NCBI GenBank assembly: GCA_029561345.1
Contig: JAKQJC010000065.1
Span: forward strand, 1 to 64,000
Source: Chloroflexota bacterium
GTDB lineage: Bacteria; Chloroflexota; Anaerolineae; Anaerolineales; Anaerolineaceae
Direction: 5' to 3'
DNA length: 64,000 bases
This document shows, piece by piece, positions 14,816 to 23,296 of this stretch (the first letter of the stretch is position 1; every line of letters begins with the position of its first letter). The notes under the pieces were generated by a model that saw only the letters and a list, made by a program, of their open reading frames with translations, made no database searches and was not told the DNA's origin. The position numbers were made by a program, and so were the translations under genes.

Positions 14816-16498
14816 TCATCTCAACCGCACCAGCCCCAGTTCAGCGGCGGTGAGATTAATATCCGCCGGGTTGGTGTGGCAGGCCAGCAGTTCCAGGAAA
14901 TCGCCGGCCTTCAGCAGGCGCAGCGCTGTGAGCGAAAGGCTCACCGCCGCCGGCGCGGCGGCTGGGCGCAGGTCCTGCGCGCTCAGCGTGCTCCCATTGA
15001 GGCGCAGCGCCAGCCCGCACGCCCCGCCCGTGCCGGGGTCAAAACAGCCCTGCGCGTTGATCAGGTAAAGCCCGCTGTGCAGAACCGTCAGGCGGGTGGA
15101 TTGGTGGGCCGCCCATGCGCCGGTGAAATCAAAATTCAGGGCATTGAATGCCACTGCCGCCCAGGTGCCCGCAGGCAGGGTAAGGCTGGCCGTGCGCGCC
15201 GCCTGAGCGGCGGCAAAAGGCGGGCAGGCCGGTTCAGCCAGCAAAGATCCGCTCCAGGCCGCCAGGCAGGCCGCCTCGTCCTCTTCCAGCGCCCGCCCCA
15301 GAACAAACAGATCATCCAGCAGGCCGTTGGGCTGGCCCGTTCCGCTGCTGCTGCAGCCAATGCTGAAGGCCGCTTCCAAGCCTTCGGGCGGCGTTCCGGC
15401 CGGACCGCTGGCGCACAGCGCGCCGCCGCGGTAAAGGCGCAGCTCGCCCGCCTGGCAGGTCATCAGCAGGCGTTCCTCGCTGGCGGCCCCCAGGGCGGCT
15501 CCGCTGAGCGCCTGGCTGCCCCACTGGCCCCACAGCCGCCCCTGCGCATCCACCCCCAGGCGGATCTGCCCGCTGGCGGCGGCCGCATGGAACAGGTCGC
15601 AGGGCGGAGTGTGCCCCAGCAGGCGCAGACCAATGGAACCGCCCGCCGCTTCCAGCACCCCTGCGCTCTCGCCGCGCAGCACGGCGGCCGCGCGGCTGGA
15701 AGCCGAGGCATGCGCGGCTCCCTGCCAGGCGTGGCCCACCCCCAGCGAACCGTCGCAATAGGGGCTGGCATAAGGCAGCAGTTCCAGCTGCACTGCGTCC
15801 ACCTCCAGGTCATAGCAGCCCGCCCCGCCCAGGCGGAACGAGAGGCGGTAGGCGTCGGCGGCGGGGATCACCCCGCTGCAGGAAAAGCGCCGCCAATCTG
15901 CTCCCGGGCGGCAGGCTGTGCTCAAAGAACGGGTGGAGGCGTCGTTGACCAGGTATACCCGCACCTCAGGCGGGTTGGCGCTGGCGCAGCGCAGGTAAAA
16001 CGAAAAGGTCACCGCCTGCCCGGCCGCCAGAGAAAAAGCACTGGCGCTGTCGAGGCGGATGTGCCAGTTATAGCTGCCGGGCCGGGTGATGCTGATGCGC
16101 GCCGCCCTGCGGCCATAAACTCCGCCGCTGATCATCTGGCGCGAGGCCTGCGCCGGGCTGACCTGAACCAGGTTCCAGCCGTCGGTCACGTTCTGTTCAA
16201 ACGAGGGGTTGGGAATGAGGTTGGCGCCAGCCTGGGCCATCTGCACAGCCTTGCCAGTTCCTTCCGGCCTGAAGATCACCCCGCCCGCGGCGCTCAGCAG
16301 TTGCCCGCCGGCTTCGTCGCGCAGGCTGCCGCTGAAATCCGTCTCAAAGGGGCGCGGCCCGTCAAATGGGCACAGCAGACGGGCCTCCTGCGCCAGGCGG
16401 CTGCCCAAAACCAGCCCCTTCACCCCTCCGCCAAACAGCCCATCCACCCAGCCCAGCACATAAGGGCGCAAACTGCCCTGATCGTCTTCCCATGTCAT
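14816..16498 (-). CDS. Modular fibre-like protein (CBM4/LamG/C1q-like)
   Basis: 560 residues. An N-terminal region is followed by a carbohydrate-binding-like module starting LIPNPSFEQNVTDGWN (about residues 90-230). Next is a concanavalin/LamG-like module (GVLEAAGGSIGLRLLGH to LLDDLFVLGRALEEDE, about 250-400). Last is a C-terminal TNF/C1q-like domain (LNFDFTGAW, HSGLYLINAQG, LELLACHTNPADINL). Such modules occur in receptor-binding fibres and decoration proteins. The start at 16498 has AAGGAGGTG upstream and sits 2 bp after the terminase stop. Placement between large terminase and portal is unusual. Confidence 0.7.
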   Translation of the reverse strand: MTWEDDQGSLRPYVLGWVDGLFGGGVKGLVLGSRLAQEARLLCPFDGPRPFETDFSGSLRDEAGGQLLSAAGGVIFRPEGTGKAVQMAQAGANLIPNPSFEQNVTDGWNLVQVSPAQASRQMISGGVYGRRAARISITRPGSYNWHIRLDSASAFSLAAGQAVTFSFYLRCASANPPEVRVYLVNDASTRSLSTACRPGADWRRFSCSGVIPAADAYRLSFRLGGAGCYDLEVDAVQLELLPYASPYCDGSLGVGHAWQGAAHASASSRAAAVLRGESAGVLEAAGGSIGLRLLGHTPPCDLFHAAAASGQIRLGVDAQGRLWGQWGSQALSGAALGAASEERLLMTCQAGELRLYRGGALCASGPAGTPPEGLEAAFSIGCSSSGTGQPNGLLDDLFVLGRALEEDEAACLAAWSGSLLAEPACPPFAAAQAARTASLTLPAGTWAAVAFNALNFDFTGAWAAHQSTRLTVLHSGLYLINAQGCFDPGTGGACGLALRLNGSTLSAQDLRPAAAPAAVSLSLTALRLLKAGDFLELLACHTNPADINLTAAELGLVRLR

Positions 16499-16500
16499 TT

Positions 16501-17979
16501 TCACACCTCCTTGCTCATGCCCGCCAGCGGATCTGCCGCGGGCGCAGCGCCGGCCCCGCCCGGGGCCGGTCCCCAGGGCTGCTTTTCCAGCACGGCGCAC
16601 AGCGCCGCCGAAAGCAGCAGATCGTCATGCAGCGGTTCCCCGCTGGCCGGGTCGCGGCTGCCATCGGGCACGCCCCAGCGCAGCAGGCGCCCGGGCCCAT
16701 CGGCCACGTTCATCTGGCAGAAGGTCATCTGCTGCCTGAAGAGGGCCTGTTCGGGGCTGCCGTCATCGCGCCAGTCCTTGAAGCGCCCGGTTTCAACCAG
16801 GCTTAGGAAGGCCCAGCCCAGGTCCGATTTGCTCTGCGCGCTGAACACAAAGGGCAGCACCCGCTCGCCGAAGGCGTGCTGTAAGAACGAAGCCAGTCCG
16901 GCGCCAATGCCCGTGGCATCCACCACCACAAAGCGCGGCTGCCACAGGCCCACCTGCGTCTTCACCGCCTCAAACAACGCGGTCTGTGCCAGCCCGGTCC
17001 ACAAACGCCGTTCCACCACGCGGTAAACCGGGCCGCGCAGGGCGGCAAAGCGCGAAAGATCCACCTCCACCACCGTCAGTGCCGAAGCATCGTGATCCTG
17101 GCCGCCCTCGCCGCCCACATCCAGCAGCAGGGCGGTGCGGCTGCCCGGGCGCGGCGCGCGCAGGCGCGGGTGATCTCCCATCATCAGGCCCTGGCGCGCC
17201 GCCGGAAACAGGCCGCTTTCGGCGTCAATTTCTTCGCTGAAAAACTGGCTGCGTACCATCGGGTGCATGCGCCCCAGGCGGGCCACCTGCCCGGCGACAA
17301 AATCGCCGTAAGCCGGCACCTCGCGGGCCACATCGTCCGCCGTCAGCCAGAACACCCGCTGCACCCCGTCGCGGGCTTCAGCCTCGCGGGCAGCGCGCAG
17401 CTCGCGCGCCAGCAGGGTTTGCGCCGTCCAGGCGGTGCCCCAAAAGACGCGGGTGGCATTGGTGCTGGCGGCCATGGGGGCAATGTCTTTATCATATTTG
17501 GCCGCCAGCACGTCCTGGGCCTCATCCACTTCCAGCAAGGTTGAGGCAGTTGCTCCAACGATGTGCGCATGGGGTTCGCCGCTCAAAAAGAGCATCCGCG
17601 CCCGCCCAATCCGGTAGATATAGCCGTTCTCCTTTTCCCAGCCGTCCCGGCAAAGCAGGTTGCGCTCCAAAACACGTTCCAGCCGGCGCATGGCGTTCTG
17701 AGCCTGCGGTTTCCAGGTCGGAGAGATCTTGACGATCTCCGCGTCCCGTTCAGAGAGCAGGCGCAGCAGATACGCCTCGATTTGGGCCTGCAGTTCGTTT
17801 TTACCCGATTGGCGCGGAAAAACCACCACAAAAGTGAGGCCGCGCCGGTGCAGCGCCGAATCGACAATGGCTCGCGCCGCGGCGGTCTGGTAGCGCCGCA
17901 GCCGCACGCCCGAGGCGCCGGCTGCAAAATGCGTCACATCGCGCAGCATCATCCTGATCAGGCTCTGTTCATCGCTCAT
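16501..17979 (-). CDS. Phage terminase large subunit
   Basis: 492 residues. The ATPase half has Walker A PRQSGKN (55-61) and Walker B LLEVDEAQD (148-156). The RNase-H-like nuclease half has acidic strands LLLDVGGEGGQDHD (D287), VVVDATG (D354) and LHDDLLL (D452/D453). All catalytic acids are present, so it should both pump and cut DNA. It starts in a 4-bp ATGA overlap with the coiled-coil gene. Its presence with portal and capsid shows a complete packaging set. Confidence 0.93.
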   Translation of the reverse strand: MSDEQSLIRMMLRDVTHFAAGASGVRLRRYQTAAARAIVDSALHRRGLTFVVVFPRQSGKNELQAQIEAYLLRLLSERDAEIVKISPTWKPQAQNAMRRLERVLERNLLCRDGWEKENGYIYRIGRARMLFLSGEPHAHIVGATASTLLEVDEAQDVLAAKYDKDIAPMAASTNATRVFWGTAWTAQTLLARELRAAREAEARDGVQRVFWLTADDVAREVPAYGDFVAGQVARLGRMHPMVRSQFFSEEIDAESGLFPAARQGLMMGDHPRLRAPRPGSRTALLLDVGGEGGQDHDASALTVVEVDLSRFAALRGPVYRVVERRLWTGLAQTALFEAVKTQVGLWQPRFVVVDATGIGAGLASFLQHAFGERVLPFVFSAQSKSDLGWAFLSLVETGRFKDWRDDGSPEQALFRQQMTFCQMNVADGPGRLLRWGVPDGSRDPASGEPLHDDLLLSAALCAVLEKQPWGPAPGGAGAAPAADPLAGMSKEV

Positions 17980-18239
17980 TTGAACAAAGCCAGGAGAGAA
18001 AGCAAACCCGCGCCGCCGTTGGCCAGCCCCGACACCACCTTGAACTGAGTGATGCCTTCGGTGGCGCTGCGCAGGCGGGTTTCATGGTCGGCGCTCTGGC
18101 CTTCAAGGGCCGCCAGGCGCTGACCGGTCATTTCATAGTGGTGAGCCAGGCGCGCCTCCATGGCGTCCAGCTCGGCGCGCATCAGGTCCAGGGCATGTTT
18201 CATCTGTTCGGCAATCAGGGCTGCCTGGTTATCATCCAT
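17976..18239 (-). CDS. Small coiled-coil protein with hydrophobic C-terminus
   Basis: 87 residues. Residues 5-65 form a heptad-rich helix (MKHALDLMRAELDAMEARL, RLAALEGQSADHETRLR), and the last 20 are hydrophobic (GLANGGAGLLSLLALF). The shape resembles XhlA-like lysis accessory proteins or phage tethers, but between small and large terminase it might instead bridge terminase subunits. It shares an ATGA overlap with the large terminase. Function unknown. Confidence 0.6.
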   Translation of the reverse strand: MDDNQAALIAEQMKHALDLMRAELDAMEARLAHHYEMTGQRLAALEGQSADHETRLRSATEGITQFKVVSGLANGGAGLLSLLALFK

Positions 18240-18255
18240 CGTTCACTCCTTGCCT

Positions 18256-18609
18256 TCAATCGCCCAGCTCACGCAGCACGTCGGCCAGGGCGGCGCTGAG
18301 GGCATCGCCCAGGCTGCTGGACGATTCCGCCAGTTTTTGCTGAATGCGCGCCAGGTTTCCCAGGCGGGCGGCCGCCGCGCTCAGGCGGTCCAGCACCTTC
18401 GACCAGGTATCCAGGTCGGCGTCCTGCTCTGAAGCCAGCTCAAACACGCGCCGCATGGTCACCCGCAGCAGGGCAATTTCATCCTGCAGGCCGCTGCCGG
18501 CCCCCAGCAGGTCGCTGGCCTCGCCCGCGCGGAACTTGCGGCCGTAAAAGCCGCTGCGCGGGGGCTGGCGCTGGCGCGCCGGAGGGGGCGGGGTGGATTC
18601 GCTGGTCAT
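18256..18609 (-). CDS. Putative terminase small subunit
   Basis: 117 residues. A Pro/Arg-rich N-terminus (TPPPPARQRQPPRSGFYGRKF) is followed by a helical core (DEIALLRVTMRRVFELA, LDTWSKVLDRLSAAAARLGNLARI). Position directly before the large terminase and the gene-start promoter fit the DNA-recognition subunit. A longer in-frame reading begins at 18765 but would cross the promoter at 18657-18634, so the ATG at 18609 is chosen. No ribosome site is visible; the 5' leader is predicted to be only about 18 nt. Confidence 0.55.
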   Translation of the reverse strand: MTSESTPPPPARQRQPPRSGFYGRKFRAGEASDLLGAGSGLQDEIALLRVTMRRVFELASEQDADLDTWSKVLDRLSAAAARLGNLARIQQKLAESSSSLGDALSAALADVLRELGD

Positions 18610-18612
18610 AAT

Positions 18613-18662
18613 TAGATCAAAAGTTCTATATACAGCATACCCACCCTGCCGCCGGTTTTCAA
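18613..18662 (-). promoter_or_regulatory. Phage-block promoter with SOS-type operator copy
   Basis: On the minus strand TTGAAA (18662-18657), a 17-bp spacer and TATGCT (18639-18634) form a promoter. Just downstream, 18613-18628 reads TAGATCAAAAGTTCTA on the plus strand, matching the perfect palindrome at 225-240 in 15 of 16 positions, including the central AAAA. As at 225-240, the site covers the predicted transcription start. Confidence 0.7.
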
Positions 18663-18724
18663 TCCGTAAAAGCGGCATACTTTTGCCGTTTTCGGCAGCG
18701 GCTTGATTAACCATTTTGTTCCAC

Positions 18725-18753
18725 TTGACAAAGCCCCTCGGCGTGGTTATAGT
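18725..18753 (+). promoter_or_regulatory. Promoter of the 305-residue gene
   Basis: TTGACA (18725-18730), 17-bp spacer, TATAGT (18748-18753), 43 bp before the ATG at 18796. It is divergent from the phage-block promoter. Confidence 0.8.
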
Positions 18754-18795
18754 GAAATTAAGCAAATCACCTCATCTTCAAGCCAGGAGGGCGCC

Positions 18796-19713
18796 ATGAA
18801 AACTCCCGCCATGCATAAAATCAGCATTGATACGGATCATTATTATGTGCTCAATCCCATTCCCCCCTATGTGGATATCATCCTGCACAATGTCTCCATC
18901 AATGAAAAGGAATTCACCAAAATGGCTGCCCTGAGCAGCAGCTATCAGAATGATCCGCGTCTGGTGGAAATGGTGCGCAAAGCTGGTGACGCCTCGGCCA
19001 AGGTGCCTTATCTGATGGCTGCCGGCGAAACCCCCGCCTCCATTCTGGAAGCCCTGCGCGAGGTGGCCAAACCCCACGTGGACTACCTGTGCGACCTGCC
19101 GGGGCATATGCGTGTCACCATTGAGATGCTGCTGTCCATCAATAAAATTCCCATGGGCTGCGAGGACTGCGGCATTCCGGCTTTGCTGGAAATTGACCGC
19201 ATTCAGGGCGAAATGATCCAGACTCTGCGTGAGATGATGGCCGGGCGCGAATTGCCTGAAACCTTCCGCGCCGCCAACCTGGCCGCCCTCAGCCGCCTGG
19301 ACCAGGACTGGCCGCGCCTGCGCCGCAAGGTGGTGCCGTCGTGGTCCGAACCCCACCCCCTGCCCGAACAGGCCGCCATGCGCTACCAGCCGGTATTTGT
19401 GCGCGGGCGTCTGGCTTACCTGTTTGAAACCTGTGTGATGGTCGATTCACCGTTGGCGCGCGAACTGCTAAAGTTCACCCCGCCAGTGCTGCAGCGCCCC
19501 ATCCCCGAAAATCAGCCGGTGCCGGCCACCGGTTCGGCTGAGTGGCTGATCCGCGACACAGGCAAGATCGGGCGCCATTTCACCCGCGCCCTGCTGAACA
19601 TCATCAAAGACCGGCTGGAAGCGGAAAAAATTTCACTGGATGCCCACAATTACCACCGCATCAACCAGGAGGCGCGCGACGCCCTGCATGATTTTGTCGG
19701 CAAAACTCCCTGA
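18796..19713 (+). CDS. Protein of unknown function, 305 residues
   Basis: Start set by CAGGAGGGCG just upstream; longer frames would include the promoter. A soluble protein without signal or membrane segments. Visible features are a CEDC dicysteine motif (after INKIPMG), many Met residues, a His/Tyr-rich N-terminus (TDHYYVLNPIPPY) and a long amphipathic C-terminal helix (LNIIKDRLEAEKI). I do not recognise the family. It is monocistronic and lies just outside the phage block; whether it belongs to the host or to the element is uncertain. Confidence 0.75.
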   Translation: MKTPAMHKISIDTDHYYVLNPIPPYVDIILHNVSINEKEFTKMAALSSSYQNDPRLVEMVRKAGDASAKVPYLMAAGETPASILEALREVAKPHVDYLCDLPGHMRVTIEMLLSINKIPMGCEDCGIPALLEIDRIQGEMIQTLREMMAGRELPETFRAANLAALSRLDQDWPRLRRKVVPSWSEPHPLPEQAAMRYQPVFVRGRLAYLFETCVMVDSPLARELLKFTPPVLQRPIPENQPVPATGSAEWLIRDTGKIGRHFTRALLNIIKDRLEAEKISLDAHNYHRINQEARDALHDFVGKTP

Positions 19714-19868
19714 CCCAAACGCTGCGCAATCTGGCTGGCGTGTTCAAAGTTAAAAAATGCGCCTGCGGTATGAGCCAGGGACACAACGGCTGAAAATCGG
19801 CAGGAGACTTGCCAGAGCGAGCAATTTCAAGGGTTTATCTTCGCGGCTGCATTTTCCCCTTTATTTTG

Positions 19869-19897
19869 TTGGCTGAAAAGCTGAATCTCACTATAAT
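19869..19897 (+). promoter_or_regulatory. Promoter of the diguanylate cyclase gene
   Basis: TTGGCT (19869-19874), 17-bp spacer, TATAAT (19892-19897). It lies downstream of an in-frame ATG at 19809, which argues that translation starts at 19944. Confidence 0.7.
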
Positions 19898-19943
19898 CTT
19901 AAATATCATCCGGTATTTTTTGACTGTTTTAAGCCCCAGCATC

Positions 19944-21194
19944 ATGATTCTGGATATTCGCACCCTCTCTTTTGTCAATGTGATCGTCGCAATGGTATTG
20001 GGCATTGCGATGATCTTTATTTACACCACCCGTAGAACCTACAGCGGATTCCGCTTGTGGCTGGCTGCCAGCGCCTGCCATGTGTTGGGTTTTTTGCTGC
20101 TCAGTGCGCGTGATTTCATCTCTGATTTTTTGACCATCATTGTGGCCAATCTGCTCATCTACGCTTATTTTCAATTGCTGCTGGTGGGCATCCGGCGTTT
20201 TTGGGATGTGCCGCCGCGAAAAGGGGAAGTGCTGGCAGAATTTCTGGCCATGCTGGTGGTGCTGGTTTACGCCACTTATCTTGCCCCTAATGCCAACCTG
20301 CGCATTGTGCTGGTGTCCATTTTGCTCACCCTGCCTATCGCAAGAACGGCTTTTCTATTATTCACGCGCATCCAGCCCGATTACCGCGCTATCAACACGG
20401 CCCTGGGAATCCTGTTCTCTTCTTTCGCACTGATGATGGCCGGACGCGCGGTCATCACCTTTTTTACCCCCTCGATCACCAATTTTTTCGACCCCAGCCC
20501 CATGCAGGCGGTCACGTTCATCAGCACCTTTGCCGTTACCATTTTGTGGACCATCAGCCTGTTTTCGCTGCACACCAAACGCCTGGAACTGGAAGGAATC
20601 AACACCCAGAAGGAATTGCGCCGCATGGTGGTGACGGACGGCCTGACCGGGGTGTATAACAACCGCTATTTCTATGAGATGGGGCATATGATGGCCCTGC
20701 ATGCCCGGCGTTACAACGAGCCCCTCTCGGTGATCATTTTCGATATCGACTTTTTTAAAGCAATCAACGATACTTACGGCCACCAGGCCGGAGACCGGGT
20801 GTTGATTCAGGTGGCGGCGGTATGCCGCCGGGTGCTGCGCGATGCGGATGTGCTGTGCCGCCTGGGCGGCGACGAATTCGGCATCCTGCTGCCGCAAACC
20901 AGCCTGGAGGGCAGCCAGGCCGTGGCCGAACGGCTGCGCTCTGCCATTGCCATGGAAGATTTTCTGGAGCCGCAAATTCCGCTCTACATCACCATCAGCA
21001 TGGGGGTTTCCATCACCGCGCCTGGCGAAGAAGATGTGGAAGCGGCGATGAAACGGGCCGACACGGCACTTTACGAGGTGAAGCACGGCCCGCGCAACCA
21101 GGTTAAAATTCTGCCGCCGCAGGATATGAAAGCTCTGCCGGTGGATCAAAGCGCCGGAGCCGAAATTAAACCCGAAACCCCCGTCCAGCAGTGA
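19944..21194 (+). CDS. Membrane diguanylate cyclase (GGDEF)
   Basis: 416 residues from the ATG at 19944, chosen because the promoter lies between it and the upstream ATG at 19809. Seven or so membrane helices (residues 5-210) form a sensor region, followed by a short linker helix and a GGDEF domain. The signature GGDEF (308-312) is intact, with the FDIDFFKAINDTYGH substrate/metal loop. An RDAD inhibitory (I) site sits five residues before GGDEF, so it should make cyclic di-GMP and be product-inhibited. The ligand sensed by the membrane part is unknown. Monocistronic, with a terminator overlapping its end. Confidence 0.9.
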   Translation: MILDIRTLSFVNVIVAMVLGIAMIFIYTTRRTYSGFRLWLAASACHVLGFLLLSARDFISDFLTIIVANLLIYAYFQLLLVGIRRFWDVPPRKGEVLAEFLAMLVVLVYATYLAPNANLRIVLVSILLTLPIARTAFLLFTRIQPDYRAINTALGILFSSFALMMAGRAVITFFTPSITNFFDPSPMQAVTFISTFAVTILWTISLFSLHTKRLELEGINTQKELRRMVVTDGLTGVYNNRYFYEMGHMMALHARRYNEPLSVIIFDIDFFKAINDTYGHQAGDRVLIQVAAVCRRVLRDADVLCRLGGDEFGILLPQTSLEGSQAVAERLRSAIAMEDFLEPQIPLYITISMGVSITAPGEEDVEAAMKRADTALYEVKHGPRNQVKILPPQDMKALPVDQSAGAEIKPETPVQQ

Positions 21195-21211
21195 ACCAGA
21201 CGGGGGTTTTT
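21175..21211 (+). terminator. Rho-independent terminator of the GGDEF gene
   Basis: 11-bp stem AAACCCCCGTC (21175-21185) / GACGGGGGTTT (21199-21209) plus T-run. The stop codon lies in the loop. Confidence 0.88.
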
Positions 21212-21236
21212 GATGCGCGGGTTAACCAGGCCGCTT

Positions 21237-21968
21237 TTACCAGCCTTCAGAGAGGCGGTAGGCGTGGCGCACCGGCAGGCCGGCCAGCAAAATGCGCTTT
21301 TGCACCCCGGTCACGTCATAATCCACGCGGTGAAAACAGCAGATGTTCGTTTCGGTGTCAAAAATGGCATAAGCTGCGCGCGGATCGTGGTCGCGCGGCT
21401 GGCCCACCGAACCCGGGTTGATGATGGATTGGGCGTTGAGCTCAATTTTATCGCCGTCAAGGGGAATATCATAGGCCAGCAGCTTGCGGTCGGCATTGTA
21501 CTGGTATATCACCGGCAGGTGGGTGTGACCTACAAAGCAAAACGGGGTGGTGAAATATTCAAAATTGAAACGCGCGATGCGCAGATCCATCACGTATTCC
21601 CATACCGGGTTGCGAGGACTGCCGTGCACCAGGGTCACCAGTTTTTCTTCGGTGGTCATTTCGGGCAAAGCCCTCAGGAAAGCCATGTGGCTGGGGGTCA
21701 GTTCCGAGCGCATCCAGCGCAGCGAGGTGCGCGCCTCCAGGTTGAAGGCGTCGTCGTCAATCTGCCCCAGGGCGGCGGCATCGTGGTTGCCCAGCAAGCA
21801 GGTCAGGTTGGGCAAGGTGCAGATGCGGTCAATGCAGTCGTTGGGGTCCGGGCCGTAGCCCACCAGGTCGCCCAGGCACCAAACCGCTTCAATATCGCCG
21901 GCAGCCTCAATCACCGCTTCCAGAGCGGTGAGATTGGCATGCACATCGGAAATGATCAGAGCTTTCAC
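21237..21968 (-). CDS. Calcineurin-like metallophosphoesterase
   Basis: 243 residues with all metallophosphoesterase blocks: SDVHAN (D-x-H), GDLVGYGPDP (GD), GNHDAA (GNHD), LVHGSPR and GHTHLP (GHTH). The small single-domain form matches the YfcE/Ysh1-type phosphodiesterase family that acts on diverse phosphoesters. It follows the DUF3048 gene on the same strand, with a strong hairpin in the 65-bp gap, so partial read-through is possible. Substrate unknown. Confidence 0.9.
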   Translation of the reverse strand: MKALIISDVHANLTALEAVIEAAGDIEAVWCLGDLVGYGPDPNDCIDRICTLPNLTCLLGNHDAAALGQIDDDAFNLEARTSLRWMRSELTPSHMAFLRALPEMTTEEKLVTLVHGSPRNPVWEYVMDLRIARFNFEYFTTPFCFVGHTHLPVIYQYNADRKLLAYDIPLDGDKIELNAQSIINPGSVGQPRDHDPRAAYAIFDTETNICCFHRVDYDVTGVQKRILLAGLPVRHAYRLSEGW

Positions 21969-21984
21969 GGTCAGGCCGCCTTGT

Positions 21985-22011
21985 GGCCAGCCTCAATGCG
22001 TGAGGCTGGCC
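21985..22011. other. Intergenic hairpin (possible attenuating terminator)
   Basis: 11-bp perfect stem GGCCAGCCTCA (21985-21995) / TGAGGCTGGCC (22001-22011) with a 5-nt loop, after the DUF3048 gene stop. No T-run follows on the minus strand. Confidence 0.6.
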
Positions 22012-22033
22012 GTCAACTCATCAATCAATGGGG

Positions 22034-23296
22034 TTAGGGCAGGGCAAAATCGAGCAGGTAGTTGCCGCCTTCGTGGGTAAAGGGAGAGGCCATGCCGGTG
22101 ATAATCATCCAGGTGTTGCCCGGTTGGAGGGGCAGGGGCTGCCCGTCGGCGGTGATGAACTGCATGGGGTGCTCGGCATCCGAAGCCTTCCACAGGCCTT
22201 CAATGGCTTTGCCGTCGCGGAAGATCACCGCGCGTTGGCCTTTGCGGTTGGCCAGGATGGAAATATCGTGCAGGGTGGGGGCGTATTCAATATACTGGGC
22301 AAAAACCACAATGACATTGGAAAAGGCCAGCTGCTTGTCGGTGTTGCGGTCCACCAGCGGGATCATGCCCTTGAAGGTGAGGGTGGATTCATCCACATCT
22401 TCGATCCAGCGCAGGTATTTGCCGGACGCCGCATCGTATTTCCATTCGCCGTAATTGTTATTGGCCCATTCCACGCGCAGCATGTCGCCTGCTTCGCCGG
22501 CCTGGGGGGCGCGGCTGTCGAAGGCCATGCCGTCGAGGTTGAAGCGGGTATTTTCCACGCCGATATCGGTCAGGTGTTTGGTGAAGGCTGCCGTATCCGC
22601 GAAAACATCCACCACCGTGCCCGGATCATAGCGGCAGACAGCCGGGCAGTTATTGGAGCCTTCCATCACGGCGCGTTTGCCCAGGGTGTCCAGCAGTTTG
22701 GTCAGCACGGGTGCCCAGGCGCTGACAAAGCCCAGCCCGCCCTGGTACATGGGCACCAGCTGCGCATCCACATAGCGGCCAGAGCGCATGGGGCCTACTT
22801 TGCCAGAGTCCTGGCCGTAATAGAGCGCCATCATGCGGTTGGCGCCTTCGCCAATCCAGTATTCAAAGACAATATCTGCAGCCGAAAGTCCGGCATGCGG
22901 GCGGCCCACGCGCGGAAAATTGGCCACTTTGATCATCACCGGGCGGCGGTTGAGGATATCGGGGTTTTCCACCACCAGGCCGGTCAGCGGATTCACATTT
23001 TCGGGGAAATTGCTGGGGCCCACCACAATGGGGGTGGGGGTAGCCGTGGGCGGAGCCGGGGTGGCGGTGGGGGGAATGGGGGTGATGGAAGGTTTGGGCT
23101 GCGGTGTGTTGGTGGCCGGCAGCAGGGGGGTGGCGGTCACCGGTGCGGTGAAGGTGGGCATGGCCGCCAGGGTCTGGGCGGCCAGGGTTTGCGCCTGAGA
23201 AAGGTCAGGGGCAGCGGCAGGGGCGTTGGTGCAGGCAGAAATGACCAGCACGGTTAACACCAGCAGGATAAAAAAGATCAGCAACGAACGACGCAT
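22034..23296 (-). CDS. DUF3048 lipoprotein (YerB-like)
   Basis: 420 residues. A lipoprotein signal ends in a VISAC lipobox (C22). A 60-residue Thr/Pro/Ala-rich linker (TPIPPTATPAPPTATPTP) spans to two DUF3048 lobes (from NPLTGLVVENPDILNRRPVM). Conserved pieces include GRPHAGLSAADIVFEY, PMRSGRYVDAQLVP and SNVIVVFAQY. Family members are cell-surface lipoproteins whose role is unsettled, possibly in wall-related control. The AAAGGAG ribosome site supports the start. Confidence 0.9.
   Translation of the reverse strand: MRRSLLIFFILLVLTVLVISACTNAPAAAPDLSQAQTLAAQTLAAMPTFTAPVTATPLLPATNTPQPKPSITPIPPTATPAPPTATPTPIVVGPSNFPENVNPLTGLVVENPDILNRRPVMIKVANFPRVGRPHAGLSAADIVFEYWIGEGANRMMALYYGQDSGKVGPMRSGRYVDAQLVPMYQGGLGFVSAWAPVLTKLLDTLGKRAVMEGSNNCPAVCRYDPGTVVDVFADTAAFTKHLTDIGVENTRFNLDGMAFDSRAPQAGEAGDMLRVEWANNNYGEWKYDAASGKYLRWIEDVDESTLTFKGMIPLVDRNTDKQLAFSNVIVVFAQYIEYAPTLHDISILANRKGQRAVIFRDGKAIEGLWKASDAEHPMQFITADGQPLPLQPGNTWMIITGMASPFTHEGGNYLLDFALP

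Noticed and set aside
13238-17026. A 1262-codon open frame on the plus strand, antisense to capsid, portal and terminase genes
   Set aside because: It has no domain, low-complexity Ala/Gly/Gln/Arg composition, and is explained by GC-rich codon third positions on the real minus-strand genes.
8621-18712. GGTTAATC at 8621-8628 and its complement at 18705-18712 as attachment sites
   Set aside because: They are in inverted, not direct, orientation and only 8 bp, so they do not fit att core repeats. No attL/attR is supported.
18256-18765. Longer reading of the small terminase gene starting at 18765
   Set aside because: It would begin upstream of the promoter at 18662-18634, and the extra N-terminus has no homology feature.
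19809-19943. Longer N-terminus of the diguanylate cyclase
   Set aside because: The start at 19809 lies upstream of the promoter at 19869-19897.
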